Source: Mesorhizobium amorphae (GTDB lineage Bacteria; Pseudomonadota; Alphaproteobacteria; Rhizobiales; Rhizobiaceae). From it: a DNA stretch of 64,000 nt. The stretch covers positions 62,001 through 126,000 of the forward strand of contig NZ_JHQS01000130.1 of the NCBI RefSeq assembly GCF_014843845.1. The letters are read 5' to 3'. Both the position numbers and the translations under genes were made by a program. The first letter of the stretch is position 1, and each line of letters opens with the position of its first letter. Below, in pieces: positions 26,815 through 33,773 of this stretch. The notes under the pieces are model-generated. The model did no database searches and had not been told where the DNA came from. It was given only the letters and a program-made list of their open reading frames with translations.

Positions 26815-27941
26815 GCAGGCCTCTTTGCGGTATGTGGCGACGGCTTTTTCGTTGCGCCGGGTATCGCAGCCTCGATTGCCTTTTTCATGACAGTCGGCAA
26901 CGCCTCGCCTGAAATGTCCGATGGCAGCGACCAGAAATGGCCGGCTGGGGTGTCGCCGCTCACCTGCGCATGAAAGACGTCGATTTCGAGCGCGAAATGG
27001 GTGAAAACGTGCGCGATCTGCCCGGCAAATTGCCAGTCGGCGGCAAACGGCGCCGCAGCCGCCGTAGTCGCTCCGTCCATCCGCGCCGTCCAAGCCGTGG
27101 TCGGTACTTCGGTCATGCCGCCAAGCAAGCCCTTGTCCGGGCGCTTGCGCAACAGGATGGCGCCATCGCCACGCACGGCCACGAAGGCTGCTCCGCGCCG
27201 CAAGGGCCTTTCCGCCTTCGGCAAGCGAACCGGGAAGCGTTCGGGGTCGCCTGAAAGAATGGCGCTGCAATCCGCCCGCAGCGGGCACAGCATGCAGCGT
27301 GGCCTACGCGGCGTGCAGATCGTCGCGCCGAGATCCATCATCGCCTGGGCGAAGTCGCCCGGTCTTTTGTCCGGAACCATGCGCTCGACAAGCGCGCGGA
27401 TTTCGGGCTTGGCTTCACTGAGAGGCGTTTCGATCGAAAACAGCCGGGAGACGACACGCTCGACATTGCCGTCGACGACGGCCGCCGGCCGGTCGAAGGC
27501 GATCGCCGCGATCGCCGCCGCCGTGTAGGCGCCGATCCCCGGCAGTTCCCTGAGGCTAGCTTCGTTGTCCGGAAAGCTGCCGCCACGCCGCGCCACGAGA
27601 TCGGCGCAGGCCTTGAGATTGCGCGCCCGTGAATAGTAGCCGAGCCCGGCCCACGCCTTCATCACGTCTTCTGTCGACGCAGCGGCCAGAGCCTCGACAT
27701 CAGGCCATTTCTCGACGAAAGCGCGAAAATAGGCTTTGACCGCCTCGACCGTGGTCTGCTGCAGCATGACCTCGGACAGCCAGACGCGGTAGGGATCGGG
27801 TTTTGTACCTGACGCCAGCGCGCGAGGCGCGATGCGCCAGGGCAGGTCGCGGTGATGCGCGTCGTACCAGGCAAGCAGGCGGGGCGCGATCTCTTCGCTC
27901 TCCCTGGATGCGGCCTTGCGGGTCTGATCGTGCGGTGCCAT
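26811..27941 (-). CDS. mutY: A/G-specific adenine glycosylase
   Basis: A 376-residue MutY that removes adenine mispaired with 8-oxoguanine. The catalytic Glu lies in SEVMLQQTTV, the helix-hairpin-helix is ELPGIGAYTA, and the catalytic Asp is in AAVVDGNVERV. The iron-sulfur cluster cysteines are seen in CTPRRPRCMLCPLRADC. A C-terminal NUDIX-like domain with ILLRKRPDKGLLGGM recognises 8-oxoG. I chose the ATG at 27941. It is divergent from the DciA-like gene, with 34 bases between the starts. Confidence 0.96.
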   Translation of the reverse strand: MAPHDQTRKAASRESEEIAPRLLAWYDAHHRDLPWRIAPRALASGTKPDPYRVWLSEVMLQQTTVEAVKAYFRAFVEKWPDVEALAAASTEDVMKAWAGLGYYSRARNLKACADLVARRGGSFPDNEASLRELPGIGAYTAAAIAAIAFDRPAAVVDGNVERVVSRLFSIETPLSEAKPEIRALVERMVPDKRPGDFAQAMMDLGATICTPRRPRCMLCPLRADCSAILSGDPERFPVRLPKAERPLRRGAAFVAVRGDGAILLRKRPDKGLLGGMTEVPTTAWTARMDGATTAAAAPFAADWQFAGQIAHVFTHFALEIDVFHAQVSGDTPAGHFWSLPSDISGEALPTVMKKAIEAAIPGATKKPSPHTAKRPA

Positions 27942-27975
27942 TGATCGCTTGGTTGGAGCGGACTGGAGAACGCAC

Positions 27976-28485
27976 ATGGCAGGGAAAAAGCCCTTCGGCA
28001 ATCCCGTTCCGGTGAGCGATCTCGCGACCGAGATCCTTGATCCGGTGCTGCGCAAGCGCGCCGGCATCTCGATCGGGCTGGTCCAGTCATGGGAGGAGAT
28101 CGCCGGACCCCGGCTTGCCGGCCGTTCGCGCCCCGAGAAGATCCAGTGGCCGCGCCGCCTGCATGAGGACGATCCATTCGAGCCGGCGGTGCTGGTCATC
28201 GCCTGCGAGGGCATGGCCGCGCTGCATTTGCAGCACGAGGCCGGCGAGATCATCAACCGCGTCAATGCTTTCCTTGGATTCAATGCCATCGGCCGCATCA
28301 AGATCCTGCAGAAGCCGGTGATGACCGAAAAAGCCCGGCCGAAACCGGCTCTCAGGCCGCTGACATCAGCCGAGAAGGCCAAATTGTCCGATACGGTCGG
28401 CAAGATCGAAGACGATGGCTTGCGCGCCTCGCTGGAACGGCTCGGCGCCACTATTCTTGGCGAAAGGAAACCGCGCGGGTCATGA
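27976..28485 (+). CDS. DUF721 (DciA-like) protein
   Basis: A 169-residue protein with the DUF721 core: VLRKRAGISIGLVQSWEEIAGPRLA, then a beta-rich part (VLVIACEGMAALHLQHEAGEIINRVNAFLG). DciA proteins of this family load the replicative helicase in many bacteria; other members are uncharacterised. GGAGAA lies seven bases before the ATG at 27976. A tail of about 60 residues rich in Lys/Pro follows the domain. Position next to mutY is common in Rhizobiales. Confidence 0.88.
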   Translation: MAGKKPFGNPVPVSDLATEILDPVLRKRAGISIGLVQSWEEIAGPRLAGRSRPEKIQWPRRLHEDDPFEPAVLVIACEGMAALHLQHEAGEIINRVNAFLGFNAIGRIKILQKPVMTEKARPKPALRPLTSAEKAKLSDTVGKIEDDGLRASLERLGATILGERKPRGS

Positions 28486-28627
28486 ACGCGTCATCTATCT
28501 CGCGCATTCGTGATCATGCATATAGTCTTTGGCGATTGGAATGGGGACAGCGATGCCTTAATTCGCGCTAACTCTCGCCTTTTCTAGCCTTTGCATTGCA
28601 AAATCCAACTATTGTCAGGTGATTCGC

Positions 28628-29371
28628 ATGAACCGTTCCCCGTTTGGCCAAAGCTTGTCTCGCAGAAACCTCTTGTCTTCGCTGGCCGCCGTTCCGGCTG
28701 TGGTTCTGCTTGCCGCTTGCAGCGACTCGGACGAGGAGGCCAAAGCGGCGGATGTGAAGCCTGCCGCTCCCGCCACCCCTGCGACCCCAGCCACGCCGGC
28801 CGCCGTCAAGGTGCCGGAAGCGCAGGGCACGGTCGACATGGCCGAACTTTTGAAGCCCGGCGCGTTGCCCGACAAGCAGCTCGGCAAGGACGACGCCAAG
28901 GCCACCATCGTCGAATACGCCTCGATGACCTGCCCGCATTGCGCGCATTTCAACGAGACGACCTTCCCTGAACTGAAGAAAAAATACATCGACACCGGCA
29001 AGGCCCGCTACATCCTGCGCGAATTTCCCTTCGATCCGAGCGCGGAGGCCGGTTTCATGCTGGCGCGCTGCGCCAAGGACAACTATTTCCCGATGGTGGA
29101 CGTGCTGTTCAAGCAGCAGGCCAACTGGGTTGGCGTCAACAACACCAAGGACGCTTTGCTGCAAATCTCGAAGCTCGCCGGTTTTACACAGGAGTCCTTC
29201 GAGGCCTGCTTGACGGACCAGAAGCTTCTGGACGATGTGAGAGCGGTCCAGAAGCGCGGCGCCGATGAATTCAAGGTCGACTCGACGCCGACTTTCTTCA
29301 TCAATGGAAAGACCTACAAAGGGGCGATGTCGATTGAGGAAATGTCGGCCATCCTCGACCCTCTGCTCTGA
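28628..29371 (+). CDS. DsbA-family thiol-disulfide oxidoreductase, predicted Tat-exported lipoprotein
   Basis: A 247-residue DsbA/DsbG-like protein. The N-terminus has a twin-arginine motif (SRRNLL, R12-R13) followed by a hydrophobic stretch ending in a lipobox, LLAAC, with Cys 31. An Ala/Pro-rich linker (ATPATPATPA) leads to a thioredoxin-fold domain with active site C102-P-H-C105 (MTCPHCAHF) and the cis-proline region DSTPTFFINGK. It would oxidise or isomerise disulfides at the membrane surface. ATG 28628 is preferred over the GTG at 28619. smc follows downstream after a hairpin. Confidence 0.92.
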   Translation: MNRSPFGQSLSRRNLLSSLAAVPAVVLLAACSDSDEEAKAADVKPAAPATPATPATPAAVKVPEAQGTVDMAELLKPGALPDKQLGKDDAKATIVEYASMTCPHCAHFNETTFPELKKKYIDTGKARYILREFPFDPSAEAGFMLARCAKDNYFPMVDVLFKQQANWVGVNNTKDALLQISKLAGFTQESFEACLTDQKLLDDVRAVQKRGADEFKVDSTPTFFINGKTYKGAMSIEEMSAILDPLL

Positions 29372-29376
29372 CGCAG

Positions 29377-29400
29377 CGCCGAAGCGGCTGCGCTTCGGCG
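29377..29400 (+). terminator. Hairpin between the DsbA-like gene and smc
   Basis: A perfect 9-bp stem CGCCGAAGC / GCTTCGGCG with a 6-base loop lies five bases after the stop codon. No T-run follows, so termination strength is doubtful and it may instead protect the 3' end. Confidence 0.45.
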
Positions 29401-29473
29401 TGCGCACGCCTATGCCTTGCCGCGGGCTCAACCGCGGAACACTTCTGCCGGACCCGCTTGTGGGGCGGCGCGA

Positions 29474-32400
29474 ATGAAGTTTTCGCGCCTTCGCCTCCTC
29501 GGTTTCAAGTCCTTCGTCGAACCCGGCGAGTTCGTCATCGAACGCGGCCTGACCGGCATCGTCGGGCCGAACGGCTGCGGCAAGTCGAACCTTGTCGAAG
29601 CGCTGCGCTGGGTGATGGGCGAAAGCTCCTACAAGAACATGCGCGCGTCGGGCATGGACGACGTTATCTTTTCCGGCTCAGGAACGCGTCCGGCCCGCAA
29701 CACCGCCGAAGTCACGCTTTTCCTCGACAACAGTGACCGCACCGCGCCGTCGGCCTTCAATGATGCCGACGAACTGCAGGTGTCGCGCCGCATCGAGCGC
29801 GAGGCCGGCTCGCTCTACCGCATCAATGGCAAGGAAGCCCGCGCCAAGGACGTGCAGCTTCTGTTTGCCGACCAGTCGACCGGTGCGCGCTCGCCTTCGA
29901 TGGTCGGGCAGGGCCGCATCGGCGAACTGATCCAGGCGAAGCCCCAGGCACGCCGCGCTCTGCTGGAAGAGGCCGCAGGCATTTCCGGCCTGCACACGCG
30001 CCGCCACGAGGCCGAGCTTCGGCTCAAGGCGGCCGAACAGAACCTGGAACGGCTGGACGACGTCGTCGGCGAGTTGGAAAGCCAGATCGAAAGCCTGAAG
30101 CGCCAGGCGCGCCAGGCCTCGCGCTTCAAGAACCTGTCGGCCGACATCCGCAAGGCCGAGGCGACGCTTCTGCATCTACGCTGGACGCTCGCCAAGTCCC
30201 AGGAAGGCGAGGCGCGTTCGGCGCTGGCGGTTGCCACGACGTTGGTCGGCGACCGTGCCGCAGCCCAGATGGCGGCCGCCAGGGAGCAGGGCATCGGCGC
30301 CCACCGGCTTCCGGATCTGCGCGACGCGGAAGCTGCCGCTGCCGCTGTCTTCCAGCGCCTGTCGATCGCCAAGACGCAGATCGAGGAGGAAGCGGGCCGC
30401 ATCCGTGCCCGCCAGGCCGAACTCGAGCGCCGGCTGCAGCAGCTTGACGGCGACATCGCCCGCGAGGGGCGGATGGTGCGCGACAACGCCGACATCCTCG
30501 AACGCCTTCGCACCGAGGAGGCTACGCTCAACTCCGAAAATGCCGGTGCCGCCGAGCGCGAGGCCACCACGCGTGGCGCCTTCGAGCAAGCGGCAGCCAC
30601 GCTCTCGCAGAGCGAAGCGAAGCTTGCCGCGCTGACCGCCGAACGCGCCGAAGCGGCCGCCTCGCGCAACCAGATCGAGCGCACCTTGCGCGAAACCGCT
30701 GAGCGTCGCGACCGCTTCGCCCGCCAGCTTGCCGAAGTCGACCGCGAACTGTCAGAGATTATTTCCAAGGTCGCCGGCCTGCCCGATCCCGCCGAGAAGC
30801 GGCTTCTGGTCGAGGACGCCCAGGCGCTGCTGGAACAGGCCGAGGCCAGTGCGTTATCAGCCGAGCAGGCCGTCGCCGAGGCACGCGCGGCCGAAAGTGC
30901 CGCCCGCCCGCCGCTGCAGGATGCCAAGGCCGAACTGGCGCGCATCGAGACCGAAGCCCGCACGCTGGCCAAGATCCTGAACGCAGCGAGCGGCGATCTC
31001 TTCCCCTCCGTTCTCGAACAACTCAGCGTCGAGCGCGGCTATGAGACAGCGCTGGGTGCCGCGCTTGGCGAGGATCTCGATGTCCCGCTCGACCGCAGCG
31101 CTCCGGTGCATTGGGGCGAAAGCGCGGTCCAGCCCGGCGATGCCGCGCTGCCGGAAGGCATCAAAAGCCTTGCCAGCGTGGTTCGTGCCCCGGCACAGCT
31201 TGCCCGCCGCCTGGCGCAGATCGGCATTGTCGACGCCGGGGACGGCCGACGGTTGCAGGCTCTGTTGGCTCCGGGACAGCGGCTGGTCAGCCGTGAAGGC
31301 GCGCTGTGGCGCTGGGACGGGCTGACGGCCAGCGCCGACGCGCCGACCGCGGCCGCGCAGCGGCTGGCCCAGAAGAACCGGCTGGCCGAACTCGACGCCG
31401 AGGCGGTCCAGGCGACCCTCGTCCTGCGCGAAGCCGAAGCAGCACTTGCCCAGGCCGAGCAGGCGCTTCGCCAGACGAGCGAGGCCGAGCGCAACGCCAG
31501 GCAGGCGGGCCGCGATGCCCAGCACGGACTGGACGCCGCCCGCAATGCGCTGGCCGAGGCCGAAAAGGCCGGCGGCGAACTGGTGAGCCGACGCGCTGCC
31601 CTCGACGAGGGGCGCGCCCGCGTCGTCGACAGCCATGAAGAGACGGCGGCCGCCTTCGTCGAGGCGGAAATGCTGCTGCAGAGCGCGCCCGATCTCGGCG
31701 ACCTGCAACTGCAGCTCGAACAGTCCTCGGCCAATGTCGCAAAAGACCGTGCCACTCTGGCCGATGCGCGTGCCGTCCACGAAGGGTTGCGGCGGGAAGC
31801 CGAGGCGCGGACGCGCCGCCTCGAAGCCATTGGTGCGGAACGCCGAAACTGGCTGGAGCGGGCCGAGAACGCCTCGACGCAGATCGCCGCCCTTGGCGAG
31901 CGCAAGGCTGAGGCCGAGGCCGAGCGCGAGCGGCTGGCCGACGCGCCCGACGAGATCGACGCCAAGCGGCGCGCGCTGCTGTCGCAGCTCGCCGAAGCCG
32001 AGTCGCTGCGCCAGGCGGCGGGCGATCGCCTGCAGGAAGCGGAAAACAAGCAGGCCGAACTCGATAAGGCCGCAACGGCGGCGATCCAGTCGCTGGCCGA
32101 AGCCCGTGAATCCCGCGTCCGCGCCGAGGAGCGACTGACGGCGGCCGACGAGCGGCGGCTGGAGGTCGAGGCGCGCATTCAGGAAACGCTGAACACGCCG
32201 CCGCATCTGGTCATCCGCCATACCGGCCTGGAAGCCGACGACCCGATGCCCGAAATGGCCGAGATCGAGCGCCAGCTCGACCGGCTGAAGATCGAACGCG
32301 AACGGCTCGGCGCCGTCAATCTGCGCGCCGAGGAGGAGCAGAAGGAACTGTCAGACCGGTTGGAAACCATCGTTTCCGAGCGCGAGGACATCATCGAGGC

Positions 32401-32932
32401 GATCCGCAAGCTCAGGCAGGCGATCCAGAGCCTGAACCGCGAGGGACGCGAGCGGCTGCTTGCCGCCTTCGAGGTGGTCAACGGCCATTTCCAGCGGTTG
32501 TTCTCGCATCTGTTCGGCGGCGGCACGGCGGAACTGCAGCTGATCGAATCCGAAGATCCGCTCGAGGCCGGGCTCGAAATCCTCGCCCGCCCGCCCGGCA
32601 AGAAGCCGCAGACCATGACGCTGCTATCCGGCGGCGAGCAGGCCTTGACGGCGATGTCGCTGATCTTTGCCGTCTTCCTGACCAATCCGGCGCCGATCTG
32701 CGTGCTCGACGAAGTCGACGCGCCGCTCGACGACCACAATGTCGAGCGCTTCTGCAATCTCATGGACGAGATGTCCAAGACCACCGAGACGCGCTTCGTC
32801 ATCATCACCCACAACCCGATCACCATGGCGCGCATGGACCGGCTGTTCGGCGTCACCATGGCCGAGCAGGGCGTCAGCCAGCTGGTCTCGGTCGACCTGC
32901 AGGCCGCCGAGGCGATGCGCGAGGCGAGCTGA
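29474..32932 (+). CDS. smc: Chromosome segregation ATPase SMC
   Basis: A 1152-residue SMC protein that compacts and organises the chromosome with ScpA/ScpB. The N-terminal ATPase half has GPNGCGKSNLVEALRW (Walker A at about 33-40). Long Ala/Glu/Arg-rich coiled-coil arms flank a hinge at about residues 500-625. The C-terminal half has the ABC signature LLSGGEQAL (about 1049) and Walker B PICVLDEVDAPLDDHN. I chose the ATG at 29474 (MKFSRLRLLGFKSF), the standard SMC start; a longer start at 29417 is spurious. The arms produce many false reading frames on other strands. Confidence 0.97.
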   Translation: MKFSRLRLLGFKSFVEPGEFVIERGLTGIVGPNGCGKSNLVEALRWVMGESSYKNMRASGMDDVIFSGSGTRPARNTAEVTLFLDNSDRTAPSAFNDADELQVSRRIEREAGSLYRINGKEARAKDVQLLFADQSTGARSPSMVGQGRIGELIQAKPQARRALLEEAAGISGLHTRRHEAELRLKAAEQNLERLDDVVGELESQIESLKRQARQASRFKNLSADIRKAEATLLHLRWTLAKSQEGEARSALAVATTLVGDRAAAQMAAAREQGIGAHRLPDLRDAEAAAAAVFQRLSIAKTQIEEEAGRIRARQAELERRLQQLDGDIAREGRMVRDNADILERLRTEEATLNSENAGAAEREATTRGAFEQAAATLSQSEAKLAALTAERAEAAASRNQIERTLRETAERRDRFARQLAEVDRELSEIISKVAGLPDPAEKRLLVEDAQALLEQAEASALSAEQAVAEARAAESAARPPLQDAKAELARIETEARTLAKILNAASGDLFPSVLEQLSVERGYETALGAALGEDLDVPLDRSAPVHWGESAVQPGDAALPEGIKSLASVVRAPAQLARRLAQIGIVDAGDGRRLQALLAPGQRLVSREGALWRWDGLTASADAPTAAAQRLAQKNRLAELDAEAVQATLVLREAEAALAQAEQALRQTSEAERNARQAGRDAQHGLDAARNALAEAEKAGGELVSRRAALDEGRARVVDSHEETAAAFVEAEMLLQSAPDLGDLQLQLEQSSANVAKDRATLADARAVHEGLRREAEARTRRLEAIGAERRNWLERAENASTQIAALGERKAEAEAERERLADAPDEIDAKRRALLSQLAEAESLRQAAGDRLQEAENKQAELDKAATAAIQSLAEARESRVRAEERLTAADERRLEVEARIQETLNTPPHLVIRHTGLEADDPMPEMAEIERQLDRLKIERERLGAVNLRAEEEQKELSDRLETIVSEREDIIEAIRKLRQAIQSLNREGRERLLAAFEVVNGHFQRLFSHLFGGGTAELQLIESEDPLEAGLEILARPPGKKPQTMTLLSGGEQALTAMSLIFAVFLTNPAPICVLDEVDAPLDDHNVERFCNLMDEMSKTTETRFVIITHNPITMARMDRLFGVTMAEQGVSQLVSVDLQAAEAMREAS

Positions 32933-32937
32933 GGTGG

Positions 32938-32971
32938 CCGGGCGAGCAGCCCGGATTTGATCTCATTTTTT
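32938..32971 (+). terminator. Probable terminator after smc
   Basis: CCGGGC (32938-32943) pairs with GCCCGG (32949-32954) around a GAGCA loop; an ATTT and, eleven bases on, a run of six T follow. It also lies just past the 3' end of the minus-strand tRNA gene, so it could serve both. Confidence 0.5.
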
Positions 32972-32982
32972 GTTGGCAGGTT

Positions 32983-33057
32983 TGGCTGGGGCGCCAGGAT
33001 TCGAACCTGGGAATGTCGGTACCAAAAACCGATGCCTTACCACTTGGCGACGCCCCA
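32983..33057 (-). tRNA. tRNA-Gln (anticodon UUG)
   Basis: Read on the minus strand, the gene starts TGGGGCG and ends CGCCCCA-GCCA, a perfect 7-bp acceptor stem with an encoded CCA. The T-arm contains GGTTCGAATCC. The anticodon arm is TCGGT/ACCGA around a seven-base loop TTTTGGT, which puts TTG at positions 34-36 and decodes CAA. The length is 75 bases. Confidence 0.97.
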
Positions 33058-33086
33058 ATAGCCATCAGAGTCGCTTGTGCGGCGCG

Positions 33087-33114
33087 TTATTAGCAGAGCA
33101 GCCAAAAAGCACAA
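33087..33114 (-). promoter_or_regulatory. Candidate sigma-70 promoter for tRNA-Gln
   Basis: On the minus strand TTGTGC (33114-33109) and TAATAA (33092-33087) are 16 bases apart, and the -10 element ends 29 bases before the mature tRNA. Both hexamers are only partial matches, so this is a suggestion. Confidence 0.35.
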
Positions 33115-33178
33115 TGGCAATGAAGGGTGGTGTCGCCCACCTGATTTCGCAGTCCACAGCCGCGGCCAGGAGCGGCGT

Positions 33179-33523
33179 TTACTCGCTCCAGACCGCCATT
33201 TCGTTGCCGGCCGGATCGATGAAATGGAAGCGCCGGCCGCCCGGGAACGAGAAGATCGGCTTGAAGATGGTGCCGCCGGCATTTTCGACGGCGGCGAGCG
33301 TTTCTTCCAGATCCTGGGAATAAAGCACGGGCAGCGGTTTGGCTGGAGCTTCGCCGCCATCGGCCTGAAACCCGCCGTCGAGCCCTTCGGCAAAGGCCGA
33401 ATAGGTCGGCCCGTAATCGGTGAACGACCAGGAAAAGGCGGCGCTGTAGAAAGCCTTCACACTGTCCAGCGTGCCTCCGGTCGCCGGCATTTCCAGATAG
33501 TCGAGTTTTCCGGTCAGTTTCAT
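33179..33523 (-). CDS. VOC-family (glyoxalase/bleomycin resistance-like) protein
   Basis: This 114-residue protein has one VOC module: an opening KLDYLEMPATGGTLDSVKAF helix-strand unit, SWSFTDYGPTYSAF, and the closing FHFIDPAGNEMAVW strand pair. VOC proteins bind divalent metal and act on small molecules, or bind antibiotics; the substrate is unknown here. It is a lone gene between tRNA-Gln and ppdK. Confidence 0.88.
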   Translation of the reverse strand: MKLTGKLDYLEMPATGGTLDSVKAFYSAAFSWSFTDYGPTYSAFAEGLDGGFQADGGEAPAKPLPVLYSQDLEETLAAVENAGGTIFKPIFSFPGGRRFHFIDPAGNEMAVWSE

Positions 33524-33604
33524 GACGCCACTCCATACAATGTTCTTGTTATGTTCTATTCCGTTACCTCCGATGCCGCAAGTCTTTTTGACGCAGCCTT
33601 CGCT

Positions 33605-33642
33605 TTAATCGGTTGTAGGGGTTTTTCTTAATCGATTGTAGG
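33605..33642. repeat. 15-bp direct repeat upstream of ppdK
   Basis: Two copies of TTAATCG(G/A)TTGTAGG occupy 33605-33619 and 33628-33642, differing at one base, with a 23-base period. Each contains a near-palindromic core (AATCGATT in the second). They lie about 130-170 bases before the ppdK start and look like paired binding sites for a regulator. Confidence 0.6.
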
Positions 33643-33773
33643 CGCCGGCCGACTTTGCCCTGCCTTGCCTTTCGCAGTGCAGCATCCTATCGCTCGATCT
33701 AAGGCGCGTCGGAACCTGGGCCATCGTCCAGGTTTCGCCGATCTTTCCAATCTCCGGCATCTGGAGGGCGAGC

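Noticed and set aside
30857..32221. Long minus-strand frames opposite smc
   Set aside because: They mirror the repetitive coiled-coil codons of smc. The Ser/Arg- and Gln/Arg-rich proteins have no domain.
32983..33057. The tRNA gene as an integration (att) site
   Set aside because: The tRNA-Gln gene is intact, but no integrase gene or partial tRNA repeat is seen nearby, so there is no sign of an integrated element.
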